Assembly: GCA_013822345.1 (NCBI GenBank)
Contig: PNKH01000018.1
Span: 1-64,000 of the forward strand
Direction: 5' to 3'
DNA length: 64,000 bases
Source: Isosphaera sp.
Lineage (GTDB): Bacteria > Planctomycetota > Planctomycetia > Gemmatales > Gemmataceae
Shown here: positions 36,232-44,753 of the stretch, piece after piece
How the letters are laid out: each line of letters begins with the position of its first letter
Position numbering within the stretch: position 1 is the first letter of the stretch
Made by a program: the position numbers and the translations under genes
Notes under the pieces: model-generated
The model's input: only the letters and a program-made list of their open reading frames with translations
Database searches by the model: none
What the model was told of the DNA's origin: nothing

Positions 36232-36933
36232 TTACCCGCCGAACGGCGGGTCCGCGTCCGGGTCGGGGCTGACCGCGTCCATCACCCACCGGTTCACGTC
36301 CCGGAGCATGTCGTCGTGCAGCCCCGCGGCCGGGTACGCCCGGAACCGCACGTCGGCGCCGGCCGCCGCCAGGCCGCGGGCCGCCGTCCGGGCGGCGCCC
36401 GCCGGGACCACCGGGTTGTGCGCCCCGTGGCCGACGAACACCCGCACGCCCGCGGCGGGGCGGCGGACGGCCGGCGGGCCGTTCAGCACCGCAACCCCGG
36501 CCGCGGCGGTCACTGCTGCGAGGCGGTGGGCGACGACCGCCCCGGCCCCGACGCCGACCAGGTACACCCGCCCGGGGTGGACGTGGTACGCCTGCCGGGC
36601 GTGGGCGACGAGGGCCGACACGTACCGGGCCTCGGCCGCCGGGTCGGCCCAGCCGTACCCGCGGCGGCCGGCCGCCGCCGGCGGGAGCGGGACCGACCCG
36701 CGCGGGCAGACGGCGACGTAGTTCCGCCGGCTCAGCCGCGGGGCGAGGCGGGCGGCCGACTCCTCGTCGGCCCCGGCGTCGTGGAGCACGACGACCAGCG
36801 GGTAGGCGTACTTCGACTGGTAGTCGGACGGGACGAACAGGCGGGCCGGGCGGCCCGGGTGGGCCGGGAGGCGGGCGGTGGTGAACCCCTCCGTGGGGCG
36901 ACTCGGGCGTCGCTCGGTGGTGGAGTCCGGCAT
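36232..36933 (-). CDS. Esterase/phospholipase-fold protein lacking the catalytic serine
   Basis: This 233-residue protein follows the alpha/beta hydrolase pattern of the dienelactone hydrolase and phospholipase/carboxylesterase group: YPLVVVLHDAGADEES, NYVAVCPRGS and VYLVGVGAGAVVAHRLA. The nucleophile elbow should read GxSxG but is GVGAG, so the serine is absent. The acid position reads HGAHNPVVP with Asn where Asp is usual, while a C-terminal His (GLHDDML) remains. This suggests a non-catalytic family member, perhaps a binding protein. The start at 36933 gives the normal N-terminus; an earlier in-frame start exists. Confidence 0.75.
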   Translation of the reverse strand: MPDSTTERRPSRPTEGFTTARLPAHPGRPARLFVPSDYQSKYAYPLVVVLHDAGADEESAARLAPRLSRRNYVAVCPRGSVPLPPAAAGRRGYGWADPAAEARYVSALVAHARQAYHVHPGRVYLVGVGAGAVVAHRLAAVTAAAGVAVLNGPPAVRRPAAGVRVFVGHGAHNPVVPAGAARTAARGLAAAGADVRFRAYPAAGLHDDMLRDVNRWVMDAVSPDPDADPPFGG

Positions 36934-37228
36934 GGGGGGTCCGTGATCCGGTGTGTCCCGGCGCGGGTGGCGGCCGGTTCGCGACAACTGTACGTTGGCC
37001 TTCCGGGACATTCAAGAACACCCGCCGCCGGACTTGAGCGGAAAACGTCGGATTCCGTCGGCCGGCGCGCGGTCGCTCCGTCTGGGTCACTTGCAGTGGA
37101 CTGGCGAACTTGGGGACCGTCAACAGGCGGCGGGGGATCGGGAAGCGGTTCGGCCGCCGGGAGCCGTCACAACCGCGCCGCGGCCACCAACCGGCGTACC
37201 CGCGCCGACCCGCACAACCGGTCGGGTC

Positions 37229-37288
37229 GGGAGGGCGAGGCTCCCGCCGAACCGTGTGTCGCCGGCTCGGCGGGAGCCTCGCCCTCCC
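37229..37288. terminator. Perfect 22-bp palindrome downstream of cysC
   Basis: Arms 37229-37250 and 37267-37288 (GGGAGGGCGAGGCTCCCGCC and its complement) are exact, around a 16-base loop. It lies seven bases beyond the cysC stop codon, as expected of an intrinsic terminator, though no T-tract is present. Confidence 0.65.
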
Positions 37289-37295
37289 AGAAGAA

Positions 37296-37976
37296 TCACC
37301 CGATCAACTTCTTCGCCGCCAGGTAGTCGAGCACCAGGCCGACGCCCTGCTCGACACTCTGGGCGGTGGCGTCGAACGTCAGCTCTGGGTTGAGCGGCGG
37401 CTCGTACGGATCGTCCACCCCGGTGAACCCCATCCCCTTGCCGGCCGCGACCGCCTCCCGCGCCTGCTTGTACAGCCCCTTCGGGTCGCGCTGCTCGCAC
37501 GTCCCGATCGGGGTGCTCACGTACACCTCCACGAACGGGATCGCCCCCCCCTTGTTCCCCTCGTGGATCTTCCGGGCCGCGTCCCTGTCCTTCCGGTACG
37601 GGCTGATGAAGCTGGTCAGGGTGACCAGCCCGGCGTCGGCGAACAGCCGGGCCACCTCGCCGATCCGGCGGATGTTCTCCTCCCGGTCGGCGGCGCTGAA
37701 CCCGAGCCCGAACCGCTTCGCCTGGTCCTCCGGGTAGCCCCGCGTCTCCGCCAGGATCTTCGGCCCGGCGTTCAGCCCGAACCGGATGTTGTCCCCGTCC
37801 AGGACGTAGGCGGCGTGCCCCTTGCGGATCAGCGCCTGCTCGACGGCCACCGCCAGCGTGCTCTTCCCGGACCCCGAAAGCCCGGTGAACCAGAGCGTCG
37901 CCCCGGCCTGCTTCAGGACCGCCTTCCGGTCGTCCCGGGTGACCGCCCCGGCGTGGTAGAAGACCTTGTCGGACAT
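37296..37976 (-). CDS. cysC: Adenylylsulfate kinase
   Basis: This 226-residue protein phosphorylates adenylyl sulfate to PAPS in sulfate assimilation. The P-loop is FTGLSGSGKSTLA, followed by YVLDGDNIRFGLN, the active-site stretch LVTLTSFISPYRKDRDAAR, and DDPYEPPLNPELTFDA near the C-terminus. The N-terminus VFYHAGAVTRDDRKA is typical. The length is normal. It follows the upstream lipoprotein gene by 34 bases on the same strand; no other sulfur gene is adjacent. Confidence 0.94.
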   Translation of the reverse strand: MSDKVFYHAGAVTRDDRKAVLKQAGATLWFTGLSGSGKSTLAVAVEQALIRKGHAAYVLDGDNIRFGLNAGPKILAETRGYPEDQAKRFGLGFSAADREENIRRIGEVARLFADAGLVTLTSFISPYRKDRDAARKIHEGNKGGAIPFVEVYVSTPIGTCEQRDPKGLYKQAREAVAAGKGMGFTGVDDPYEPPLNPELTFDATAQSVEQGVGLVLDYLAAKKLIG

Positions 37977-38010
37977 GCCAACCTCGGTGCGGAGTGCCGA
38001 AAAGGGAATC

Positions 38011-39006
38011 CTACGGACCGGCTACGCGGAATTCGACCGGCGGCGTCTGGGCGACCCGGCGGCCGTCCGGGTCGGCGACCTCGACGGTCACGGTGTAGAC
38101 GCCGGGGGCGGGCGGGACCGGGAAGGCGTACAGGACGTGGACATCGCGGACCGGGCCGCGGGTGTACAGTTTCTTGTCGAACCGCACCTCCCCGAGCGGG
38201 CGGCGGCGGTCGGCGGGGTCCGGCACCGGGACCACCGTGCCCTTGGCGTCGAGCACCCGGGCGGCCACCCGGGCGTGGGTCAGGTGCGTCTCCCCGGCCG
38301 GCCCCTTGACCGGCAGCGGGGCGAGGTTCTGCACCTCCAGGTACAACTGGGCGTGGTCCCCCGGGCGGTACGGCTGCCCGGCCGGCCACGGGTCGTACCG
38401 GCCGAACCCGGCCACCCGCCGGCACAGGGTGACGTTCCCGACCCGCAGCGGGGCCCGGGCCTCGAGCCGGGCGGCGACGGCGTCGACCTCGGCGGCGAGG
38501 GCGGCGGCGGCGGCCGGGTCGGCGAGGTCGGCGGTCGCCCCGCGGGTCAGGACCGGGACAAGTTCCAGGACGAGTTCCTGGTTCGCCGGGTCGAGGGCCC
38601 GGAGGATCTCGATCGCCCGGTCCGGCTTCCCCTCCGCGAACGCCCGGACGGCGGCCAACAGCGGCGGCTCGGGCGGCGGGGGCGCGGCGGCCGGTGTGGG
38701 CGGGAACGGGCCGGGCGGGTCGCCGACGACCTTGATCCCGCCCGGCGGTGCGGGCGGGACGGGCTCGATCGGCTTGCGGGCGGACGCGTCCTTCGGCGGC
38801 GGGGCGACGGCCCGCTTCGGGGTGGTCTCGCCGGGCCGGGACGGGAGTTCGGCGAACTGGTCCTTCTTGGCGAGCTCGACCGCCTTCTCGGCCGGCCGGT
38901 CGCGGAGGACCGGCGGGGCGAGGGTGGCCTCGAAGCTGAGGCAGGCCGGGAGCGTGAGGGCGGCGGCGGCGACGGGGAGGCCGAGTAGCCGGCGGGGGAC
39001 GGTCAT
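38011..39006 (-). CDS. Proline-rich lipoprotein of unknown function
   Basis: This 331-residue protein has a lipoprotein signal ending ALTLPAC. A disordered Pro/Ala/Lys segment runs to about residue 105, followed by a helical portion (AAVRAFAEGKPDRAIEILRA, suggestive of a TPR-like helix pair). A C-terminal beta-sandwich-like domain contains AQLYLEVQNLAP and GVYTVTVEVADPDGR. I do not recognise a named family. GAGGG precedes the ATG. It is likely co-transcribed with cysC, but the sequence gives no functional link. Confidence 0.75.
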   Translation of the reverse strand: MTVPRRLLGLPVAAAALTLPACLSFEATLAPPVLRDRPAEKAVELAKKDQFAELPSRPGETTPKRAVAPPPKDASARKPIEPVPPAPPGGIKVVGDPPGPFPPTPAAAPPPPEPPLLAAVRAFAEGKPDRAIEILRALDPANQELVLELVPVLTRGATADLADPAAAAALAAEVDAVAARLEARAPLRVGNVTLCRRVAGFGRYDPWPAGQPYRPGDHAQLYLEVQNLAPLPVKGPAGETHLTHARVAARVLDAKGTVVPVPDPADRRRPLGEVRFDKKLYTRGPVRDVHVLYAFPVPPAPGVYTVTVEVADPDGRRVAQTPPVEFRVAGP

Positions 39007-39107
39007 CCGTGACCCTCGGGCGGGGGCGACCCGCGCGTGGGGCGCGGGCCGCGGCTCATACCCCGCGGGGAGGGCCGCGCCAAGACGCACCGGCGGGGTT
39101 TCCTCCA

Positions 39108-39219
39108 GTAGGGTGCCGTCGAGGGTCGCGCTTCGCGACCCGACGACGCACCGGGTCACCTCCCGAGGCCGGTGGTGCGTCGGCGCCCGGCGAAGCGCCG
39201 GGCTCGACCGCACCCTACG
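39108..39219. repeat. GTAGGGTGC palindromic element, intergenic copy
   Basis: Outer arms GTAGGGTGCCGTCGAG and CTCGACCGCACCCTAC pair with one mismatch. Each side holds a small hairpin (GGTCGCGCTTCGCGACC on the left, GCCCGGCGAAGCGCCGGGC on the right), and an inner stem (GACGACGCACC, GGTGCGTCG) lies between them, so the single strand would fold as a cross-like structure. The left 45 bases differ from the copy at 57622 by one base. The same stems occur inside the helicase gene at 22598. Confidence 0.85.
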
Positions 39220-39240
39220 AGTGCCGGATCTCGGCAGGCG

Positions 39241-40230
39241 TCACTTCCCGGCCGGCGGGCCGAGGAAGTACAGCCCGAACGCGGTCGCCAGGACCGGGGT
39301 GCCGTCGATCAACCTCCCGAACGCCCACGACCCGTCCTCCTTCTGCTCCTTCACCAACTTCTCCACCCCCTCCCGATACCACGCCCGCGCCTTGGCTCCG
39401 GACTTGAACTCGGTCACCCCGAGCAGCCGGCCGAGTTCCGCCACGACCATCAGGTGGTGCGCGGTGCTCTTCGGTGCCTCGAACTGGAACATCGCCAGGT
39501 ACGCTGCCATCCCCTTGTCGAACGCCGGGTCCGGCTTCCCCGTCTTCTCGTTCCTCGCGGCAAGGGTCAGCCCGACCAGCGCCGCCCCGGTCATGCTCAC
39601 GCTCACCGGCATCCCTTCGCCGGCCCCGCCGCCGTAATACCTCCAGGTGCCCTCACGGATTTGGGTGCGGGAGTACAACTCGCGGACCTGCGCCCACACC
39701 TTCCCGTCGACCTTCGCCCCGGCCTGTGCGGCGGCGTGCAGCCCGAGAACCGCGAAGTGGGTGTTCGACCCGTCCGCGATGTCGTTCTGCGGGTAGCTCC
39801 ACCCGCGGAGCTTCCCGTCCGGACTCCCGTCGTCACCCACGCGCCACCCGATGCCGTTCTTGACTAGCCAGTCGGCGTTCGCCTGGAGCTGGTTGGCGTG
39901 AGCCTTCGCGTCGACCCGGGCCAGCACCCGCGTCTGCAGGCTCACGACGTAGGTCTTCTTCGGCTCCAGCTTCACCAGGTACTCGACCGCCTTGGCGACG
40001 GCCGGGTCCTTCGGCGGGACGCCCGCTTCGAGCAGGGCGAGGGCGACCAGGCCGGTCGTCCCGCCCTCCAGGTCGGCCAGGGTGGCGATGACGACCCCCT
40101 CCCAGGTGCCGTCCGCCTTCTGCTGCTTCTTCAGGAAGTCGATCGCCTTGTCGCGGGCCGGTGCGGCCTTCTTCTCGAGTTCGACCACCGGGCTGGCGAC
40201 CAGCGCCACGGACAGGACGAGTGGAGTCAT
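39241..40230 (-). CDS. Alpha-toroid (prenyltransferase/squalene oxidase repeat) protein
   Basis: This 329-residue protein has a signal-like N-terminus (MTPLVLSVALVASPV) and several alpha-toroid repeats with Q-W-like turns, such as DFLKKQQKADGTWEG, NQLQANADWLVKNGIGW, TQIREGTWRYYGGG and KLVKEQKEDGSWAFG. Such repeats occur in terpene cyclases and in many exported planctomycete proteins of unknown role. The catalytic DxDD of hopene cyclase is not seen, so cyclase activity is doubtful. GGAGGAG stands six bases before the ATG. Confidence 0.8.
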   Translation of the reverse strand: MTPLVLSVALVASPVVELEKKAAPARDKAIDFLKKQQKADGTWEGVVIATLADLEGGTTGLVALALLEAGVPPKDPAVAKAVEYLVKLEPKKTYVVSLQTRVLARVDAKAHANQLQANADWLVKNGIGWRVGDDGSPDGKLRGWSYPQNDIADGSNTHFAVLGLHAAAQAGAKVDGKVWAQVRELYSRTQIREGTWRYYGGGAGEGMPVSVSMTGAALVGLTLAARNEKTGKPDPAFDKGMAAYLAMFQFEAPKSTAHHLMVVAELGRLLGVTEFKSGAKARAWYREGVEKLVKEQKEDGSWAFGRLIDGTPVLATAFGLYFLGPPAGK

Positions 40231-40388
40231 GGCCTCTCCTCCGGGGGACGGGCGATTCATTCTGACCGTTCGCCGGGCGGGGGGGAAGATTGGCCGTTTC
40301 TGAAAACTCGCCCCCGGCCCGTTGTGGCCCGACCCCGGCCGCGGCAGAATGGGTGATCCTCTCGGAACCTTCACGGAGCCAACCCCCG

Positions 40389-41918
40389 ATGTCGCTGCCC
40401 CTCGCGGCCGCCCGGCCGGCGCTGTTCGCCGCCGCCCTGTTCGTCCTCGTCCCGGCCCCGGCCGCGGACGTCGCCCCCGCCCCCCGGGTCGCCCCCGCCG
40501 ACCTCGACCGCCTGGCCGTCGCCGAGGTCAAGGCCCGGTCCGAGCTGATGAAGAACCTGCAGTACCTGTCGGACGTGATCGGCGGCCGGCTGACCGGGTC
40601 GAAGAACCTGGAGCGGGCGAACAACTGGACGGCCGACAAGATGAAGGCGTACGGGCTGGAGAACGTCCGGCTGGAGCCGTGGGAGATCCCGGTCGGGTGG
40701 GAGCGCGGGCGGGCGAGCATGCGGGTGGTCGAGCCGCAGACGAAGACCGAGCTCTTGATCGCCGCCGCCGGGTGGACGCCCGGGACCAAGGGGAAGGTGA
40801 CCGGGGACGTGGTCGTCCTCAAGGCCCGGACCAAGGCCGAGCTGCAGCAGTACAAGGGGAAGCTGAAGAACGCCGTGGTCCTGGTGTCCCCGCCGGCCAA
40901 CGTGAAGCCGATCACCGACCTGAGCTACGGCCCGCCGACGGGGCCGCCGAAGAAGGAGGAGCCGAAGAAGGACGAGCCGAAGAAGATCGACGAGCAGCTG
41001 GTGCGGGCGGAGCTGCAGCCCGGCGGGATGGGGGCGGACCTGACCGAGTTCCTGAAGGCCGAGGGGGCGGCGTGCCTGTGCTCGGACGCCGGCAAGCCGC
41101 ACGGGCTGCTGGTCACCACCGGCGGGTGGCCGGCCGACCGGGCGGCCGCCGAGGCCCGGATGCCGCGGGTGTACATGGCCCACGAGCACTACGCCATGCT
41201 GTACCGCCTCGCCGGCCGGGCGGACCAGGCCACCCGGGTCGAGGTCGAGATCGAGAACACGTTCGTCCCCGGTCCGATCACCGTCTTTAACACCGTCGGC
41301 GAGGTGGTCGGGGCGGAGAAGCCGGACGAGTTCGTGGTGGTCGGGGCGCACCTCGACTCGTGGGAGCTGGCCAGCGGCACCACCGACAACGGGACCGGCT
41401 CCTGCATCGTGCTGGAGACGGCCCGGGCGGTCGCCGCCCTGGCGAAGGCCGGCCACCGCCCGAAGCGGACGATCCGGTTCGCCCTGTACAGCGGCGAGGA
41501 GCAGGGGCTGCACGGGTCGCGGAAGTACGTCGAGCGGCACAAGGACGAGCTGCCGCGGCACTCGGCGGCGCTGGTCCACGACACCGGGACCGGCAAGGTG
41601 ACCGGGTTCGGGGTGCTCGGGCGGGAGAGCTGCAAGAAGATCCTCGACGTGGAGCTGGCCGGGCTGAAGGCGGTGGAGGGTTGGCAGGGGCTGACCCTGG
41701 GCGGGATCCGCGGCGGGACGGACCACTGGTCGTACCACACCGCCGGGGTGCCCGGGTTCGCGTGCAACCAGGAGATCGACGAGTACCGGCTGACGCACCA
41801 CACCCAGAGCGACACGTTCGACAAGGCGAAGGAGCCGAACCTGGTGCAGGGGGCGCAGGTGATGACGGTGACCGCCCTGCGGATCGCCAACCTGCCGGAG
41901 TTGCTCCCGCGGCGGTGA
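40389..41918 (+). CDS. M28-family metallopeptidase
   Basis: This 509-residue exported protein has a signal peptide (residues 1-26), a PA-like insert and an M28 zinc aminopeptidase domain. Zinc-site residues are in VVGAHLDSWELASGTTDNGTG (His and bridging Asp), LYSGEEQGLHGSRKY (catalytic and ligand Glu) and GGTDHWSYHTAGVPGF. A Lys/Pro/Glu-rich stretch (PPKKEEPKKDEPKK) interrupts the PA region. The protein probably digests peptides outside the cytoplasm. The gene is divergent from the alpha-toroid gene and stands before a strong palindrome. Confidence 0.9.
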   Translation: MSLPLAAARPALFAAALFVLVPAPAADVAPAPRVAPADLDRLAVAEVKARSELMKNLQYLSDVIGGRLTGSKNLERANNWTADKMKAYGLENVRLEPWEIPVGWERGRASMRVVEPQTKTELLIAAAGWTPGTKGKVTGDVVVLKARTKAELQQYKGKLKNAVVLVSPPANVKPITDLSYGPPTGPPKKEEPKKDEPKKIDEQLVRAELQPGGMGADLTEFLKAEGAACLCSDAGKPHGLLVTTGGWPADRAAAEARMPRVYMAHEHYAMLYRLAGRADQATRVEVEIENTFVPGPITVFNTVGEVVGAEKPDEFVVVGAHLDSWELASGTTDNGTGSCIVLETARAVAALAKAGHRPKRTIRFALYSGEEQGLHGSRKYVERHKDELPRHSAALVHDTGTGKVTGFGVLGRESCKKILDVELAGLKAVEGWQGLTLGGIRGGTDHWSYHTAGVPGFACNQEIDEYRLTHHTQSDTFDKAKEPNLVQGAQVMTVTALRIANLPELLPRR

Positions 41919-41927
41919 CCGGACCGT

Positions 41928-41986
41928 CCGAGCCGGACGCGTGAGCGACGGTCTTGCTTCTTCCGTCGCTCACGCGTCCGGCTCGG
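41928..41986. terminator. Perfect 24-bp palindrome after the M28 peptidase gene
   Basis: Arms 41928-41951 and 41963-41986 are exact complements (CCGAGCCGGACGCGTGAGCG and on) around the loop TCTTGCTTCTT. It starts ten bases after the peptidase stop. The arm sequence is a close relative of the palindrome at 26594-26656. Confidence 0.75.
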
Positions 41987-42102
41987 GCGGCACTGGCCCG
42001 CCCCGGGTTCGTGGCTTACGCTTGGTGCGGAACGGGGAACCGCCGCAGCGGCGGCGGCGTCCAATTCCTGCCCGCCCACAGAAATCCCCAGCGGAGTCGC
42101 CC

Positions 42103-42822
42103 ATGTTGTCGCGGTTCATCGCCCTCACCGGGCTGACGGTCGGCATCTTCTCGGTCATGGGGGCGGCGCTCGTCCCCGTGAAGGCCAGGCCGGACGACAA
42201 GAAGCCGGCGGACCCGGCGGCGGAGAAGAAGGCGCTGGCCGAGGTGCAGGACTTCATCGGGCTGTGGAAGTTGGAGGGGACGCAGAAGTCCGGGGCGGTG
42301 ACCAAGGCGTGGAAGGAGGACGTGAGCTGGGGGTGGAGGTTCAAGGACGGGGCCGCCTGGGTGGTGGCCGACTTCGGCGGCGGGAAGGGGAAGCACTTCG
42401 GGGCCGGGGAGCTGCGGTACGACGCGGCGAAGAAGAAGTACCGGCTCACCCTGGCGGCCCCGGACAAGACCGAGCAGGTGTTCGAGGGCGACCTGGCCAA
42501 GGGCGGTGGGCTGAAGCTGGAGCGGACGGACGCGAAGACGAAGGACGTGTACCGGCTGACGCTGAACACCCTGGCCGAGGGCGACCGGTTCCAGGTGAAG
42601 CTGGAGAAGCAGGACGGCGGGAAGGGGCTGTTCGACACCCAGTTCGCGATGAACGGGAACCGGGACGGGACGTCGTTCGCCGGCGGGGCGAAGAAGCCGG
42701 AGTGCGTGGTCAGCGGCGGGGCCGCGACCATCGCCGTGAACTTCGGCGGGAAGACGTACTACGTCTGCTGCTCCGGCTGCCGGGACGAGTTCAACGCCAG
42801 CCCGCAGAAGTACGCGAAGTGA
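42103..42822 (+). CDS. Exported protein with a C-terminal YHS-like metal-binding motif
   Basis: This 239-residue protein has a hydrophobic N-terminus (MLSRFIALTGLTVGIFSVMG), a lipocalin-like or TIGR03067-like beta-rich middle (DFIGLWKLEGTQKSG, YRLTLAAPDKTEQVFEGDL) and a C-terminal part with KKPECVVSGGAAT and YYVCCSGCRDEFNASPQKYA. The latter resembles a YHS/TRASH domain, whose cysteines bind metals such as copper. The two parts suggest an exported metal-handling protein; this is an inference from motif only. The gene stands alone after a terminator. Confidence 0.75.
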   Translation: MLSRFIALTGLTVGIFSVMGAALVPVKARPDDKKPADPAAEKKALAEVQDFIGLWKLEGTQKSGAVTKAWKEDVSWGWRFKDGAAWVVADFGGGKGKHFGAGELRYDAAKKKYRLTLAAPDKTEQVFEGDLAKGGGLKLERTDAKTKDVYRLTLNTLAEGDRFQVKLEKQDGGKGLFDTQFAMNGNRDGTSFAGGAKKPECVVSGGAATIAVNFGGKTYYVCCSGCRDEFNASPQKYAK

Positions 42823-43164
42823 CGGCCGGGGCGGCCGGGCGGCCGGGGGCGTGCCGTGCTCGCGGGGCCCGGGCCGCTCAACCGATCCGGCCCGGGCCGT
42901 ACACCTGGCCACCCCTTCGTACTCCCGCGTCGCCGTCACCGCCCAGGCGTCCGGCCACCGGCGGTTTCCCCATCCGGCGTGTGGCTTGTACCCCTTCCCA
43001 AGCGGCCCGCGCCGCTGTTCGGGTGTCCGCCCGCAAGATATTCCGGCGCGTCCGCTCCACCACCCCGCCCGGGGTACGTGTGCAACCGGTCGGACGCACC
43101 GGGGTCGTGTAGTCACCCCCGCGGAATCGGGTATGTTGTTGTCGTCGGAACCCCGAGAGGTACC
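42823..43164. other. Gene-free stretch between the YHS-like gene and the small ORF
   Basis: Two copies of GGCCCGGGCC (42866-42875 and 42889-42898) can pair as a hairpin and may terminate the upstream gene. A -10-like TATGTT lies at 43132-43137, about 30 bases before the small ORF. Short frames are open here, as everywhere in this GC-rich sequence, but none has a Shine-Dalgarno sequence or recognisable domain. Confidence 0.45.
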
Positions 43165-43365
43165 ATGACCGCCGCCGGACCCGAGCCGACGGTCGACCGG
43201 GTCCGCCGGTTCCGGACCCAACTGGCCCTCCCCCGGCGGGTCGAGACGAACCCGGTGAACGACCGGCCGCCGACGGCCGGGTTCCTCGCCGAGACCGACC
43301 GGGTGCGACCGGAGGTCCGCGAGTGCCGGTCGCGGCTCCCGGCCGCACCCGCCCCCGCGGGTTGA
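43165..43365 (+). CDS. Possible small protein of 66 residues
   Basis: An ATG at 43165 with GAGAGG upstream opens a frame encoding a basic protein that starts TAAGPEPTVDRVRRFRTQLA and later reads FLAETDRVRPEVRECRSRLP. It resembles a small soluble helical protein. I do not recognise the family. It ends 40 bases before the next gene on the same strand. In sequence this rich in GC a spurious frame is possible, so the call rests on the Shine-Dalgarno sequence and position. Confidence 0.4.
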   Translation: MTAAGPEPTVDRVRRFRTQLALPRRVETNPVNDRPPTAGFLAETDRVRPEVRECRSRLPAAPAPAG

Positions 43366-43405
43366 GCGCGCCGCACGCCCCTCTCGCCACCGCACGAGAC
43401 GGCAC

Positions 43406-44686
43406 ATGGCCCCCGCCGACCCCGCCGCCGCCACGACCGTCGGCGTGCTCGCCGCCCTGACCGACGGCTACCCCGCGAACTTCGCCGCCCGGCTGTGGAA
43501 CGGCGGGACCTGGCAGCCGAGCACCGGGCCGACGCCGTTCACCGTCGTGCTCAAGCACCCCGGGGCGGTGCGGGCGATGTTCTGGCCGTTCGACCGGGTC
43601 GGCCTCGGCGAGGCGTACATCTTCGATGACTTCGACATCGACGGCGACATCTTCGCCTTCACCGGGTGGCTCCGGCACATCGTCCGCATGGCCGAGGGGC
43701 GGTCATTGTGGGCGAAGCTGCGGCTCCTCCGCGCCCTCCGCCGGCTGCCGAACCGGAAGAACCCGCGCGACGCCTCGAAGGCCGGCCGGCCGACCGAGGG
43801 CGACCACAGCACCGCCAAGGACCGCGAGGCGATCTCGTACACCTACGACCTCCCCGGCGAGTTCTACCGCCTGTTCCTCGACAAGAACCTGCAGTACACC
43901 TGCGGGTACTTCGCGTCCGCCGACGAGCACCAGGACATCGCCCAGGAGCGGAAGCTCGACTACGTCTGCCGGAAGCTGCGGCTGAAGCCCGGCGAGAAGT
44001 ACGTCGACTTCGGGTGCGGGTGGGGCGGGCTGGTGATCCACGCGGCGAAGCACTACGGCGTCCACGCGACCGGGGTGACGCTGGCGGGCGAGCAGGCGAA
44101 GTGGTGCGAGCGGGCGGTGGACGAGGCGGGCGTCCGCGACCGGGTCAAGATCGTGTACGCCGACTACCGCGACTTCCGCGCACCCGGCGAGTACGACAAG
44201 GCGTCGAGCGTCGGGATGGGCGAGCACATCGGGGTGAAGAACCTGCCGGTGTTCTTCGCCAAGGTGTTCGAGTGCCTCCGGCCGGGCGGGGCGTACCTGC
44301 ACCACAGCATCACCCTCCGGCCGCTCACCCCGTACCCGCGGTGGACCGCGTTCGCCCGGAAGTACGTGTTCCCGAACGGCGAGCTGCAGACGGTCCTGCG
44401 GGTGCAGGAGAGCGCCGCCCTCGCCGGGTTCGAGATCCGCGATGTCGAGAACCTGCGCGAGCACTACGTGCTGACGCTGGAGAACTGGGTGCGGAAGCTG
44501 GAGGCGAACCGGGAGGCGGTGCTAAAGGTGGTCGGCGAGGTGACGTACCGGATCTTCCGCATCTACATGGCCGGGGCGACGCTCGGGTTCAGGTACGGGA
44601 CGTACGGGCTGAACCAGGTGCTGGCGTCGAAGCCGGCCGACGGGGCCGCGGGGATGCCGCTGACGCGGGCGGACTGGTACAACTGA
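43406..44686 (+). CDS. Cyclopropane-fatty-acyl-phospholipid synthase-like methyltransferase
   Basis: This 426-residue protein belongs to the CFA synthase/mycolic acid methyltransferase family, which transfers a methylene or methyl group from S-adenosylmethionine to unsaturated phospholipid chains. The N-terminal domain precedes SYTYDLPGEFYRLFLDKNLQ and YTCGYF; the SAM site is VDFGCGWGGLVIHAAKHYG; SSVGMGEHIGVKN and LREHYVLTLENWVRKLE follow. E. coli Cfa has 382 residues, so this one is slightly longer. It may act with the desaturase at 47248. Confidence 0.88.
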   Translation: MAPADPAAATTVGVLAALTDGYPANFAARLWNGGTWQPSTGPTPFTVVLKHPGAVRAMFWPFDRVGLGEAYIFDDFDIDGDIFAFTGWLRHIVRMAEGRSLWAKLRLLRALRRLPNRKNPRDASKAGRPTEGDHSTAKDREAISYTYDLPGEFYRLFLDKNLQYTCGYFASADEHQDIAQERKLDYVCRKLRLKPGEKYVDFGCGWGGLVIHAAKHYGVHATGVTLAGEQAKWCERAVDEAGVRDRVKIVYADYRDFRAPGEYDKASSVGMGEHIGVKNLPVFFAKVFECLRPGGAYLHHSITLRPLTPYPRWTAFARKYVFPNGELQTVLRVQESAALAGFEIRDVENLREHYVLTLENWVRKLEANREAVLKVVGEVTYRIFRIYMAGATLGFRYGTYGLNQVLASKPADGAAGMPLTRADWYN

Positions 44687-44753
44687 CCCCCGACCCGCGG
44701 CGCCGGAGCGGGCCCCCGTCTACAATGGGGTTCGTACCGACGCGGGGGACCCG

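Noticed and set aside
38500-38740. Possible CRISPR-like or tandem repeat in the GGCGGCGGC-rich portion of the lipoprotein gene
   Set aside because: It is simple codon-level Ala/Pro repetition in a disordered linker, with no regular spacer-repeat pattern.
39241-40230. Squalene-hopene cyclase
   Set aside because: The protein is about half the usual length and I see no DxDD catalytic motif; only the alpha-toroid repeats are shared.
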